Below are positions 33,605 to 45,332 of a stretch of 64,000 nt of DNA, one piece after another. The DNA is taken from positions 1,106,475-1,170,474 of the forward strand of contig JAESIW010000207.1 in the NCBI GenBank assembly GCA_016802295.1. Direction: 5' to 3'. Made by a program: the position numbers and the translations under genes. Position 1 is the stretch's first letter. Each line of letters starts with the position of its first letter. This DNA comes from Brachionus rotundiformis. Taxonomy: Eukaryota > Rotifera > Eurotatoria > Ploima > Brachionidae. The notes beneath the pieces were generated by a model. The model did no database searches and was not told the origin of the DNA. It worked only from the letters and a program-made list of their open reading frames with translations.

Positions 33605-35108
33605 CTTAATAAGAACATTTAATTAAAAAACTTGGTATTTTTCTAAATGTCAGAAATGTGTGGAAAATGGAAGCCGATAGAATTTTAATTTAAATTTGAA
33701 TTTTAATTAAATAAAATTTGATTAAAACTAGAAACCATTCATGATACCTTTATAATGGTCTGATTGTTGATTATAAACAAATCTTTAATTCAAGGATCAT
33801 TCGATTATAAGAATATAATTAAAATTTTATTTAAATAATAATATTTGTTTGTCTATTTACTATTTGAATATTTAAAGAAATTTATATTAAAAATCCTAGG
33901 TATCTAAGTCAATCGAAAGATTTCTCTTACTAAATAATAAATTATAGACAGTCATTTTTGTGCATCATTCAAAGATTTTTTTTATTTTTACTTAAATAAT
34001 TAATTAAATAACTTTAATTGTAATATTTAAATTGTCTAGTTATAAAATTTATTGCTGTCAAACAGGCTATTGGGAATCAAATTAAGAAAATTTTAAGTAT
34101 GCTAAGTTTTATTTAAAATTAAAGAAATTAATTATTTCAGTTTTAAGAAATAACAAATGATTAAAAGAAAATAGTTAAAAAAAAATAATTTATATTATTG
34201 GCAGCAGAAATTTTATTTTAAAGTTAAAAGATTTTTAAAAATTTAATTTTTTAAAAATAGAGCTTTATTTGATATTTACAAGTCTCTTTTCTAAAAAATC
34301 TTAAATTTTAAATTTCACATTAATAAAATCAAAAAAATTTTTTTAATATTTTATTTATTTTTTTGCTTTTTCTATTTTATCGTTTAAGATTAAAATTTTT
34401 ATTTCGGTCTGATTGTAATCCTTTTATCAGTATTATTTGACATAGACAAAAACTATTTAACATTAGTTAAATTAAATTAAAAAATATTAATTAATTAATC
34501 TAAACTTTGTGTATTCAATCGGAGTTAAAAAGTAAGCTTGTAGATCCATACTTGGCAGATGTTTTGGTGCTAATAATAGATAGAGAGTAAAATGTGTGAA
34601 TATGAAAACGCAGGACTAACTGGACTGGAAATAAATGGGACCAAAGCAAAAGTCATGTTTATAAACATCAAATTTGATACCACGATCACCATAGATGGTA
34701 CAAACATTGAGTTTGCAAGTGAATTCACATACTCAGTAAGCATCATAAGTGGTTGGAAATTTTCCAATGCAGGATTTGATTTGCCAGACTCAAACCAAAG
34801 TCTGGAAATCAAAATGCTACTAAAAAGAACAAAAAAAATCAAGATATACAGCGCTGTAGTAAAAGCTACACTGATGTGAGTAAGTGAATGCTTGTTGCTG
34901 AGTTAGATAGAAAAAGCCTGGAGAACACCTTCCAGACTGGAGATGTACTTAGAATGAAAAATAGCTCTGCAATGGACATGACCAGCAATAACTTGGAGAT
35001 CAACAAATAACGAAAATTCCTAATAGATAAAACATAATCATTTTTTAAAAAACATTTTATTAATACAAGAAAAAAATAATTAATATAGCTACAAAAAAGG
35101 CTGTAAAA
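33605..35108. other. Intergenic, AT-rich, with one retroelement scrap
   Basis: Apart from the reverse-transcriptase fragment at 34592-34879 (listed separately) and its decayed continuation to about 35010, nothing with coding character was seen. Confidence 0.6.
34592..34879 (+). mobile_element. Reverse-transcriptase fragment of a second non-LTR element
   Basis: The open frame reads NAGLTGLEINGTKAKVMFI, then a stretch matching the usual FTYLGSxI block (here EFTYSVSIISGW), and ends soon after. This GLxINxxKTKVM...FxYLGS order is typical of the LINE reverse transcriptases often annotated as craniofacial-development-protein-2-like or RTE/L1-like. The catalytic YADD is not present. Remnants such as TGDVLRMKN near 34937-34965 suggest decay of the adjoining region. 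Short, isolated and not functional. It is a different family from the fragment at 4250-4860. Confidence 0.75.
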
Positions 35109-36215
35109 TTATCTTTGAGTAAACGATCTGGCGCTGAAGTTAGGTGATACCGGATTTGTTAAAGGCTTACTAGACGGCTTGACCACTACGGGTTTAAAAA
35201 GCTTAATTGGATTCGATCTAATTACACTATTTGACCGGATCTTTTTGATTTCTTCCTGTTCAATCTGAGTTCTGCTTGTTTCCAAATCTTTTTTGATCAT
35301 TGAAGCAAGTCTTTCTTTGTCTCTTTTGATTCTTTCGTATTCCATTCTCTTGTAAGCCCTTAGCTCGGTGTGAAGCAGGCCCGAGCCTGAGCTTGACCTT
35401 ATATTGGAGCCATTCAAGCTTTGGTTAGTTTTGGGCGTGCTACTGATATTGTTGCGCTGACAAGATTTGTTCATTGAGTTCGAACGATATTTAGATTTAT
35501 CTAAAAATTTATCAATCGAACCTTTGGCGCTTAAAGGCATGTTTTTAGGAACAAATTTGATGCCATGATAAATGGGAAGCGGAGCTCTTGATTTGTCACA
35601 TGAACTTGGTCGGCTAATAATGGACTTTTTAGCAGTTGGTGCCGGATTGGCGTCGCTGTTGATCTTAGATCTTGATTGACGGGTATTTTTGGCTGGCACG
35701 TCTAAAATTATTGTCTCATTTTTGCTGTATGTTCTGGTCCTATTCAAGTCTAGTGGTGGTGCGTGAATGATGCGAGGGTTGTGGATAGGTTTAGGGCCTT
35801 TGTTCTCGTTTAGACTTGATTTGGCATTTTGTTTTACCAATTTAGGCTGAAGAACCTTTTTATTAGTGGTGTTTGTTTGGCAGGGGAGCGAATTGGTCAG
35901 GACAGGCTTGCTTTCGGTCTTTAAATTTTGCTTTGGGACTGCTGACCGGTTGGTCGAGTCCTTTAAAACAAGTGGTTGTTCGTATGCGACCACTTTGACG
36001 GGCTCATTGGAAATTTTCAATGCAGGAAAAGTCCCCAACTCAGCCAGTTCACCAACTAGGCCGAGATCTTAAAATATTAAGTTTATTTTTAATTGGTAAT
36101 TATATAAATGGCAAAATGTCTTACCAAAGCAAAAGTCGGCGCCGTCGTGTATGTTAAATGCTTCGTTGGAAGTGAAATCAACAAATTGGGGACAGTTCAA
36201 GTTGTCAAGTTCCAT
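35109..36215 (-). CDS. TPX2-like spindle assembly factor (short form)
   Basis: Exons 36215-36125 and 36067-35109, phase consistent, 349 residues. The C-terminus SNPIKLFKPVVVKPSSKPLTNPVSPNFSARS is split by nothing and closely matches the end of animal TPX2 (ANPI, KPLT/QPLTVPVSPKFS-R). It is preceded by a charged helix (ELRAYKRMEYERIKRDKERLASM) like the TPX2 repeat helices. The N-terminus CPQFVDFTS resembles the start of TPX2 that binds Aurora A. The middle is basic and Ser/Asn/Pro-rich, without fold. TPX2 activates Aurora A and nucleates spindle microtubules after RanGTP release from importins. This copy is far shorter than vertebrate TPX2 (about 750 residues), so it may be a reduced orthologue or a TPX2-domain relative. 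Confidence 0.78.
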
Positions 36216-36221
36216 TTTTGT

Positions 36222-38023
36222 CTATTAGATTAATTTTAAGGGATTATAAATCAACTTAACCACATAATAAATATTGTCAGTTACAAAGTAATAAACGGTC
36301 ATCTAAGGTCAGATGATGATAGCTGATATAATTAACATAGACGTCCAAATTGTCTGTTTATTTTGATTCAAATACAACTCTTTGTATTAGTGACAGTTCA
36401 TTTAATAAATTACCGTAATGCCTTGCCCCCTAATGCGGCATTTATTTTCAGAATTCTGGATTTTTATGCATGCATTTAACCCACTTTTTTTTCCAGATAC
36501 GCTGCGACTAAAAATGCTGCAGTTAATGTCAAAATTTTGGTATAAATGCCGCATTAAATAAGCAAAAATATGTAAAAAATAATAAAAATAAAAATTAATA
36601 ATAAAAAATTTTATAGTTAATTATTTTTTTTTAATAATTATCAGAATATTTTAAAAAAATAAATTTTTTCTATTTATATCAAAAAAATAATAAAAAAAAA
36701 GTTAAGCGATACCGAACTAGTGCTGTGACTGGAAGTGGCAAAGTTAGACCATTTTATCTTTTTTATTATTTAATTGACAAAATTAACTTAACACTTAAAC
36801 CAATTTTTCAAATTTTTCCTCTTTTTAAAATTGAATATTTCTTTCTATAATCTAGAATTAATAGGATAAAATAATTTATGTTTATATTTTAAGTCTAATT
36901 CTTTTAATAATTTTAATTAACTAATTTTTTTAACAAATTTATTAAGAAACTTATCAAAAGGTTCATTTGATGTGTTTGGATCATAAGCTTAATTACAGAC
37001 AATCACTCAATTCATTTCAAAAAATGCATTTAATTTTTTATATTTTTTTGATTTTTGATAAATTTTTAATTAAATTATAAAAAATTTTAGCTTGTATTGT
37101 TAGCGGAAATAGTTAAAAATAGATAGAATTAAAATGGTTTATCAAATAACTTTGATAAAAACTTAAAATTAAAGCTTTCCTCCAAAGATTCCTTTTACGT
37201 TCATTAAGACATTATATCCTTTCTGGTTGACAAATTTTAAGTATCTAAGACAGCTTAAATACCTAATTTAATAACTTCAAGTTATATCAGAAACACATTG
37301 TAACAGGACTAGTTCATACAGTAACTAATAATGAAAGTCCCAAAGTGATGGACAAAGATTGGCAACCATCACTCGCTAGCGGTATTATACAAAAATTTAA
37401 AAAACAGATAAGTTGGCGTTTCTGTAGATAAGTTGAAGTTGTCTGTTGTACTTACTCCCTGCAGATAGATAAGTAACTTGGTTTCCAATACCAAGCTACA
37501 ATATATAGATTATTATTTTAAGTATGATTGAAAGGTATTGTTTAAAATAAATTTAATTAGCCAGGTCAAAACTGTTTTTAAGTTGGTGCCAAATTGGATT
37601 GAAAAATTTTTTTGTTCCTAACTCTTTATTTATTGTCATTAATAAATTTAAAAATAAAAATTTTTTTTATCTTTAGTTCTATAAATGAAACCAAGTGCGG
37701 AAGTGTGCAAAATTTGTGCAAACGAGATAATAATTAATTATAATTTCAACCTAATTGTCATTTTAAATTAGGTTTAATTATTTGAATTAAAATTTCAATT
37801 CTAAATAATTAAAACATAAAAAAATAAATTATGTAATTAATAATGATTTACTTTATTGAATTAAATAAAATGAAATTTGGGATTGGATTGGAAAAAAATT
37901 GCCAATAGCAGTGCTTTTAGTTAAAAAAGTAAAAAAAAAAGGCCTAATTTAAATATCATTTATTTTAAAAACTTTAAAATATAAACAATTCTAAAACAAA
38001 ACCAAAAAATACAAAATTCTAAT
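36222..38023. other. Intergenic, 1.8 kb, with a small TIR element
   Basis: AT-rich with no coding character. Contains the 126-bp terminal-inverted-repeat element at 36431-36556, listed separately. Confidence 0.6.
36431..36556. mobile_element. Possible MITE: 126-bp element with 15-bp perfect terminal inverted repeats
   Basis: TAATGCGGCATTTAT at 36431-36445 is the exact reverse complement of 36542-36556. The outermost TA on both sides could be a TA target-site duplication, as in Tc1/mariner-type MITEs. The interior has no open frame. A chance 15-bp match at this spacing with GC-rich cores is unlikely in such AT-rich DNA. Confidence 0.6.
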
Positions 38024-39799
38024 CTATCTATTCAAACTGTTACTCGGCGGTCTTTTTACATTCCTTGACGCTGATCTGCTCCTCGATGAACTATCACTCT
38101 GGAACAAAATAAACTTAATAACCAATTAATTTAATTAATCAAATACTCACTTTAGATATTAGCGAGTTAATTTTGGACTGTTCATTGACCACTCGCTCAA
38201 GCAGACCGCTCATGTTCGAATAAAGCTTGGTATAGTCGTCAATAATTTCATAAATTGTCTTTAAATTGTTAGATTTGGAGTATTTTAGCTTTAGTTGTAC
38301 CAAGTCCCAAAAAGATATCTTATCATGCAAGCTTGAGCCCAAGTATTCGGTCAGTTCTTCTTGGCTGCTGTTCTCTTTCAACAAATTCCACAAATAAGAG
38401 CGAGAACTTTTGCTCTTTAGGTCCAGACTAAGTCCATTGTCGGCCTGTTCTTCGGTGTTCAAGTCCAAATTTTTCATATGCATCAAAGTGTCATTTTCCA
38501 AATTGGCAGAAAATGCTGAATTGGTAACGTCTGGCTGCTCGAATGAAATGACAACTATTGGACTCGACGGAGACTCGACAGCGTCTTTTTTTTTGCGCTT
38601 ATTCTGAATCTTATGACTTGACGGACTAGGTGGCGATTGCACCGAATCGAGTGACTTTTTGGCCGAATATTCTTGTTCCGTCGAGTCCAGTGACCTAAAG
38701 TATTTTAAAAATTTGTCCAATTTTTGCTTGCATCTATTTGATCCATCTTGACCTGCTTGCTCCTGTGAGTTTTGGGAAAATTTTATGCGTTTGGCAATTA
38801 TTTCTGACAAACTTCCGTCCTTGGTATTAATTAGCTCTTTTTCGGAATTCAATGGAATTCTTTTTTGTTTAAATTAATTAATTAATTAATTATTCAAAAA
38901 TTAAGATCAAAATTTTAAAGAGAACTTTTTATTATTTGGTTCTTGATGAGATGAGTCGTCTTCGGACGAATGCAGGTCCAAAAGACTAAGTTCTTTTATT
39001 TGCAGGTCGAATTCGTCACGCTTTGGCGTTGAAGATTGGTTAACTGCTAAAGCTTCCGTGTCAAAATTGGCTGGTTTTGGAATCGCTGAGTCATTGCTTG
39101 CTTTAGAAGAACTTATTTTAAGATTTTTTTTGTTCAGTTTTGAATTTTTTGGCTGATTGAATTTGAGAAAACTTTGACCATTGAGACTTGGACCATTGTT
39201 GATGGTACGATGCTTGAAATTTTTGCAATTTTTTGCAAGAATAATCTCCTGGTTTGACTTATTAAAAATTCTGGACCGCTTAAAAGATCTTTTTGATTTG
39301 GTAACATCAGGATTAGAAGTGGATGCAAGATCGGCTTTTTTTTTGCCATGTTTATCGTTTAGGACCAAAAATTCACTAGAAGGTTTTTTAAAAAGATTGT
39401 CATCTGTCTCTTTGTAATCAGAGATGGGAAATGCTTGGGAAGAGAGAAGGTCAGACGGGTCAAGGAGAGGCTCTTCAAGGCTAACAATTGTAAGCTGATT
39501 AGATAAAGGTTCTGTCGAACTAGAGTCATAATTCAGCTGGAGATTGTCGAATCCAATACCAAGATCAAAATCACTCTTTTCGACCAAGTTATCATTTAAA
39601 AGTGTGTTGGCAAGAAGATTTTGCAAAAAATTCTCTTCGTCTTTTAAAAAAGAAAAACTAAATAAAAAATAAAATTTTTTAAAAATCTACTTTCATTCCA
39701 AACAATTTTTGGAGAAAGATCATCAGGTGGCACATTGTCTATTGAAAAAAAAAATTTTAGATTTAAAATATTTTTGCCATCATTATTACCAGAACTCAT
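38024..39799 (-). CDS. Unrecognised Ser/Lys-rich protein with a 10-nt first coding exon
   Basis: Exons 39799-39790, 39738-39691, 39640-38926, 38859-38151 and 38098-38024, phases consistent, 518 residues. No family recognised. It begins MSSDNVPPDDLSPKIVWNE, is acidic and Ser-rich, then Lys-rich (KRSFKRSRIFNKSNQE). It has proline-directed SP clusters (VQSPPSPSSH, VESPSSPIVV), a more ordered stretch LSLDLKSKSSRSYLWNLLKE through LVQLKLKYSKSNNLKTIYEIIDDYTKLYSN, probably helical, and ends in an SR-like tail SDSSSRSRSASRN. The SP sites suggest cell-cycle kinase regulation, and the next gene on the same strand is TPX2-like, but no role can be assigned. The first exon holds only ATG plus 7 nt. The intron at 38860-38925 uses a weak GTTCTC donor, so that junction is less sure. 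Confidence 0.7.
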
Positions 39800-40029
39800 T
39801 TCGATTAAAACTAATCGAATTGTAACATTTTAATAACGATTAATTAAATTAAATTAAAGGTAATGAGAAAACAAAAAACTATATTAAAAAAAAATTATGC
39901 TAATAAACTAAAAAAATTATAGAAAAATAATTGAAAATAAAGTGAAATAAAATAGCATTAGAAACAAAACATAAAGTCACGACTTTTAAATAAGAAGATG
40001 TATTTGGCAAAAAAATTCAAAATTAAAAG

Positions 40030-40268
40030 GACCATTCAATTTAAAAATTTAAAAAATTTTAAATTTCAAAGTGCAATTACTCTATCAGTTTTTAGAGTTT
40101 TTCTGCACTTTAAAAGCCAAAGTTCTCAGAATTTAGTGCTTTATAAGCGACTAAAATTTTGTCTTGATACTTTGAGTATTGAGGTCACAATTCAACTTTG
40201 AAATATCGAAAAAAACGCGTTTTTTGGACATTTTCAAAGTGAAAATTTTCTATGATCCTTTCGAGTGA
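40030..40268 (+). repeat. Direct repeat, copy 1 (period 345 bp)
   Basis: The 239 bp starting GACCATTCAATTTAAAAATT and ending CCTTTCGAGTGA recur at 40375-40613 with only a few differences seen by eye (for example TTTTTCTGC/TTTTCCTGC, CAGAATT/CATAATT, GACTAAA/GACTTAA). It contains the palindrome-like core AAAACGCGTTTT. No open frame covers it. Confidence 0.9.
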
Positions 40269-40374
40269 CCGAAACCTCCAAGTAGTATGTTAAAGTGCAT
40301 CTACTGAGCTTGCCTTTGAGCACTCGGGGTCCTCGGTAGGCCAAAGGACCATAGAGAAATAAGGTCCTGAACGT

Positions 40375-40613
40375 GACCATTCAATTTAAAAATTTAAAAA
40401 ATTTTAAATTTCAAAGTGCAATTACTCTATCAGTTTTTAGAGTTTTCCTGCACTTTAAAAGCCAAAGTTCTCATAATTTAGTGCTTTATAAGCGACTTAA
40501 ATTTTGTCTTGATACTTTGAGTATTGAGGTCACAATTCAACTTTGAAATATCGAAAAAAACGCGTTTTTTGGACATTTTCAAAGTGAAAATTTTCTATGA
40601 TCCTTTCGAGTGA
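40375..40613 (+). repeat. Direct repeat, copy 2
   Basis: Second copy of the 239-bp unit, offset 345 bp from copy 1. The 106-bp spacer is unrelated and less AT-rich (GAGCACTCGGGGTCCTCGG). Recent local duplication or two insertions of one dispersed repeat could both give this. Confidence 0.9.
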
Positions 40614-41049
40614 AAATCTTTAGATGTTTTCCATATTTGTGTAAAATATTGTCCATGTCTAGTTGCATATTTGTAGATGAACGTGACGAAAAATAATTAG
40701 CAAACTATTTTTACTCATATTTTTAATTTTTATACCGCAAGAAATAATTAAAATATTCCGATAATTAATTTTTCTATCTATAACATTTTTTAATCTATCA
40801 TTTGTACGAAATTTTGAAACTTTTTTAATTTTAATGTAGCAGAAGAATGAATTTTTGTATCATTATAAAATATTTTTGTTCCTTATCAATGTATATTTTT
40901 TGTTCAGACGTTTTTTTTGTCAATAGACTTTTTTCATAATTCAATTTTTTTATTTAATTTTATTCTGAATTTTTTTAATGCATGTATTTTTTTTAATTTT
41001 TTAATATTGTTATCAAAATTAAATTTAACACTTTATTCCATTCAGAATA

Positions 41050-42702
41050 ATGTCTAATTTTAACCAGTCTTTATTTGACCATTCTACCGAACGTTTTCAT
41101 TTCAAACCTTTCACTCATTTTTCAACCAGCACACCGTTTGTTTATGATAAAAAAAGTAAAAAACACACTTTTACCAATGGCGAAAGACTCGTCAACAGTC
41201 TTGTTCATCACACATCCAAAATAGGGAAAATTTCCAAGCGGAAAAATGAAAAGTCCAAACCAAACTTTGGAATTTACCAAGTAAAATTTACTCTTGGTCA
41301 ATAGACCCCATCATCATTTTTATTTAGTGCTTCGATCTAATTGAAAAAGAAAAATTCCGCCAGCTCCTTAAATCAAACATTGTTACAGTTAATAAAAAAA
41401 ACCAAAATTGCGATCCACTTGTGGAAAAATACACCAATTCGTGTAAAATATCTGCTCAATATACTCGCAAAATAAGCATTCCAACCGAGCAGAGCATAAT
41501 TGAGCTCGACCTTACCAAAGACGAGTCGAGTTCCAGCGACAAGAGTCAAGTTTCCGTGAGTAAAAAATCAGCTCAAAAAAGACCAACCTCCCAGTCTGTT
41601 TACAATGACGAAAATGTCAACTCACTGTCCGTCTTCGAGACCATATCAAAGGTTAACCGTAGGCTGTCCGAATTCGAGAAAAAAATGAACGAAAAGCTCA
41701 ACAAAAGCCATTCTGTGCTGGACATAATCATAAAAAGTCAGACAAAACCCAATGCTTTGGTCCTACAAGAGGCCAGATACAACCAGAGTAAAATTCAGAA
41801 ATTGGACCGGGAAAAAATTGAACGCGACTTGGCCTACAACTTTTCACAAAAGCTGCATTTGGAAGCGAACAAATTGACTGGCATTGTTTTCGAAGAGGAA
41901 GAAAATGTGGCCATTGAAGACGAATTTGGCGAATTGAGCGACGAACAAGAATTACTTGTGAACAGCTATTTGGTTCCGTGTCCACAAGACCAAGTGCTGG
42001 TAAACGGCTTCGGTGCAGACATAACCAGAAAAGATATCCAAACACTCAAGGGCCTCAATTGGCTCAATGACGAAATAATCAACTTCTACATGAGCTTGAT
42101 ATGTGAGCGCAACCAAAACGATCCATCATTGCCCAAAGTATACGCATTCACCACTTTTTTTTATCCAAAGTTGACCAAAGACGGGTACACCTCGCTAAGA
42201 AGATGGACCCGAAAGGTGGACATTTTCTCTCACGATCTTGTACTTGTACCTGTGCATCTTGGACTTCATTGGACGCTGTCGTGCATCGACTTTGCATGCA
42301 AAGAGATCCGCTACTACGACTCGATGAATGGCAACAACAATGACTGTCTCAAGGCGCTCAGAAATTACCTCAAGGATGAATATGCCGACAAGAAAAGCTC
42401 TCAATTCGATTTTACAGATTGGAATTGTTTCCATGTCAAAGATGTGCCACAGCAAATGAATGGCTCCGATTGTGGCATGTTTACTTGTAAATATGCCGAG
42501 TTCTTGAGCCGTGGCAAAACAGTATTCAGCTTTAATCAGGTAGTTGCCACTTTAAATTTTATTAAATTATTCTATTCAAAATAATAAACAAATAAACAAA
42601 TTTATTTTATTAATTGATAAATTAATTTTTTTTTCCTAGTCGCATATGCCATATTTTAGGAAGCGCATGGTCTGGGAAATTGTTAACAAAAGACTTATGT
42701 GA
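41050..42702 (+). CDS. SUMO-specific protease (SENP1/2, Ulp1-type C48 peptidase)
   Basis: Exons 41050-41280, 41328-42539 and 42640-42702, all phase 0, 501 residues. It matures SUMO precursors and removes SUMO from targets, usually at the nucleus or nuclear envelope. The C-terminal catalytic domain is complete: it begins near GADITRKDIQTLKGLNWLNDEIINFYM, with catalytic His391 (GLHWTLS), Asp408 (YYDSMNG), Gln453 and Cys459 (VPQQMNGSDCGMF). The last exon supplies SHMPYFRKRMVWEIVNKRLM. The N-terminal half is a Ser/Lys-rich regulatory region with a predicted coiled segment (KVNRRLSEFEKKMNEKLN). SENP1/SENP2 are the closest animal types. The start is 4 nt after an acceptor-like TTCAG. It is first in a co-directional cluster of four genes. 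Confidence 0.95.
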
Positions 42703-42913
42703 ATTTTGATGTAAATTTGGTTCTTTGGTGTCACGTGATCAACTTTAAACAAATAAAGCAATGATGTTAAAATAGAAATTTTTATTTATATTTTACGGTA
42801 TAAAAATAAACTATTAAGCAATAATTTAGACAAATAAAGTTTTTTATTTTCTTTGGCTTAATGTATTGTTTATTGATAGAACAAAAAATTATTTCATTTA
42901 AAGTTAGATTGAA

Positions 42914-45248
42914 ATGGGTGATCAGGTTAGACTGGTTTCGTTAGACCAAGTTGTCCGCTTTTTAAAAGACCATATTGGTCGCCATGTCGGGTGTTTATAC
43001 TCGAGTCATTTAGAATTGGTTGAAAAAGTGACCAACTCTCAGCCAAACGATTCTCAGCACATAAAAAAGTAAATCAATTGAGTTTATTAACAAGCTAATT
43101 AATCATTATTTTTGCTTTTCTTCCAAGCTTTCTACATTGGTGCGAGAACCGCAAATATGTTAAACTAGTTAAAAGTAAGATACCTAGCCAGATATTACCA
43201 GGTAATTGGCATCAAATTTTTAATCCAGTCTTTTTTACCAAATAAAAATTCAATAATGGAACTTCTATTATAACTATTTAATTTATCAGATAAATTATAA
43301 AACCATTAGTTGTTTCCCAAAAGAAAAATAGCTGGTTTAAATTTGGCAAATGAAAACAAAAATTAGTTAGTACTTTTCAAAAATCAAATGATAAAATTTA
43401 GATACTTTAATTTTATTGAAAAACTGATTAACTGTATATTTCTATAAATACATTTTTTTTCAACCATAAATAAATTATAAATCTAAATTAGTTAAATATT
43501 TGAAAAATATGAACTAAATTATGAAGAATTGATAAAATTAAATATATCTAATTGACAGCTTGAAAGTGTTTGCTTTACCAAGCGATTCTTAATTGATGGA
43601 CAGAAAACTGTTTATTTAGAAAAAGAGCTTTTAAGTATTGTTAAATTTTAATCTTTTAGAAGCTACTTTGATAGACATAAAAATAAGAACCAGAGGTCCT
43701 GATGACCGAGTTTTTGATCGAAATGAAGATATACGATCAAAAATCGCTCGTGGCAACTCGATTTTAGTATATGAGGAAAATGGTATGGAAGAGGCCAAAA
43801 TTCTCATTTACGGATTGAAAAAGTTTACAGGTGGACTTGGCGATGAAGACGAGTTTGACAGAAAAGCTGGCGAATGGCGCAAATACTTTCTCAAAGATAT
43901 AAAATACTCTCAATATGTGATCAGTCTTCAAAAAGCAAATGGTGAAACAGCTCATCTGAGCTGTTCGTGGATCAACGATGGTTTTTTGTTGTGCACAGGG
44001 TCTAAAAATGTTCACATACTATTCAAAAATAAATGTACTATCATTTATCAATCTATATATTTTTTTTTCAGTCCTTTTTTCTTTTAGCTGATCTGGCTTT
44101 ATATCAAGATGATAGACACAAACACTCAGTAATGATATCAAAAACAATTGTTAACTTTTTGGAAACAATGACAGCTGAAATTCGCTCAATTTTCTTGAGC
44201 TTTCTGTGCTGGTCTAATTTGACTGTTATTTTTGAAATTCTACTACCTTATTTGCAGCATATCGAAGATATATCTGCTTATAAAGAGTAATTATTTGCTA
44301 TCTTTATTTATATTGAGAAATATTTTGGTAATTTTTAAGACCATTTCTTCAATTTATTGCATTTACTGAAAATAAAATTGTAGAAAAGCCACATAGTTTG
44401 TGTGTAATGCCGCCTGATTGCGCAATAGAAGTATCATTTAATTTTGAGTATATTCTCAATTTACTTTAAGATTATTAGTTTGGAAAAATTTTTGGACTAG
44501 TTGGCGTTAAATATGAAAAAGTTTTTATTAATCAAATAGATGCTCATATATCAAAAGTAAATGCTTATCATTAGAATTTTTATTTTATTTTTAAATATGA
44601 ATTTAAAATTTTATTTTTCTTAAAGAAAATTATTTGGTTTTAAAAAACAGTTAAATAAATTTATGAAAATATAATGTGAGGATACACCTATTAAACAAAA
44701 AAATAATTAATTTTTCAATTTTATAATATTAATAGTTAACAGATTTATCTAAATAATCAAGTTTTTTTTTACCTGTTTTTAATAATGTTTTTTATCAGGT
44801 AAGATTAGATCATGCATATGAAGGCGTGGTACTGTATTTTATTGATTCAGATTTAAACATTATTGGCATGCTTAAAAAGAAAACAACTTGGTACATCATC
44901 TTACGAGCTTTAAGAGAAAAAGTCAAAGTTTATCTGTCACCTAAATCAAGTTGGAATGTTGCTGATCTCAAGGAAGCAATTACCAAGCGTCTTTATGACA
45001 TAAGATCTTGGATAGGTTTTAGCTCTGAAGATTTAGATAAGTGGGAAAACTTGTGTCATAAATTTTGCGAATGGTTTTGCAATAGCTTTCAATCAAATCC
45101 AAAGATAAAAAGAGATTTCCAGGAACGCTATCCAGTAGTTTGGAATAATTTTTTATCTAAATGTAACCTATCAGATCGAATTAAATTGCATATAGAAAAA
45201 ACTAGTCATACTAGACTAGGTGACCAAGAACCAGATAATGAAATATAA
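42914..45248 (+). CDS. RNA-ligase-like nucleotidyltransferase, tandem copy A (T4 Rnl1-like)
   Basis: Exons 42914-43068, 43128-43201, 43660-44034, 44088-44286, 44340-44430, 44479-44556 and 44799-45248, phases consistent, 473 residues. The motif order is that of the covalent nucleotidyltransferase (ligase/capping) superfamily: IARGNSILVYEENG (the RG element before the active site), motif I QKANGETAH with Lys168 as expected AMP-accepting lysine, TGSKNVHILF, motif III TVIFEILLP (Glu251), motif IV YEGVVLYF (Glu332), motif V LKKKTTWY (Lys350-352). The IFEILLPYLQHIED spacing recalls T4 RNA ligase 1. A helical C-terminal domain follows (SWIGFSSEDLDKWENL). I infer ATP-dependent RNA ligation or repair; a cellular substrate cannot be read. 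Copy B at 46637-48675 is its tandem duplicate. It starts 211 bp after the SUMO protease stop and ends 84 bp before DPH7. Confidence 0.78.
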
Positions 45249-45332
45249 ATCAGCTTTTTTAAGGCTTTAAATCCTTAAATAAAAAAATTATTTTTTTTTT
45301 CAATATTATTTTTATTATTTTTAATAGTAAAG

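Larger units (their letters stand above)
39811..41045. other. Intergenic with a direct repeat, between divergent genes
   Basis: Holds two near-identical 239-bp copies (listed separately). The rest is AT-rich and shows no gene. It separates the unrecognised minus-strand gene from the plus-strand SUMO protease. Confidence 0.65.

Noticed and set aside
39998..40201. 67-residue frame over direct repeat copy 1
   Set aside because: Copy 2 and the repeat nature suggest non-coding sequence; composition is not protein-like.
43562..43651. Open stretch LESVCFTKRFLIDGQKTVYL in intron 2 of ligase copy A
   Set aside because: Phase is incompatible with the upstream exon (gives an immediate stop) and copy B has no counterpart.
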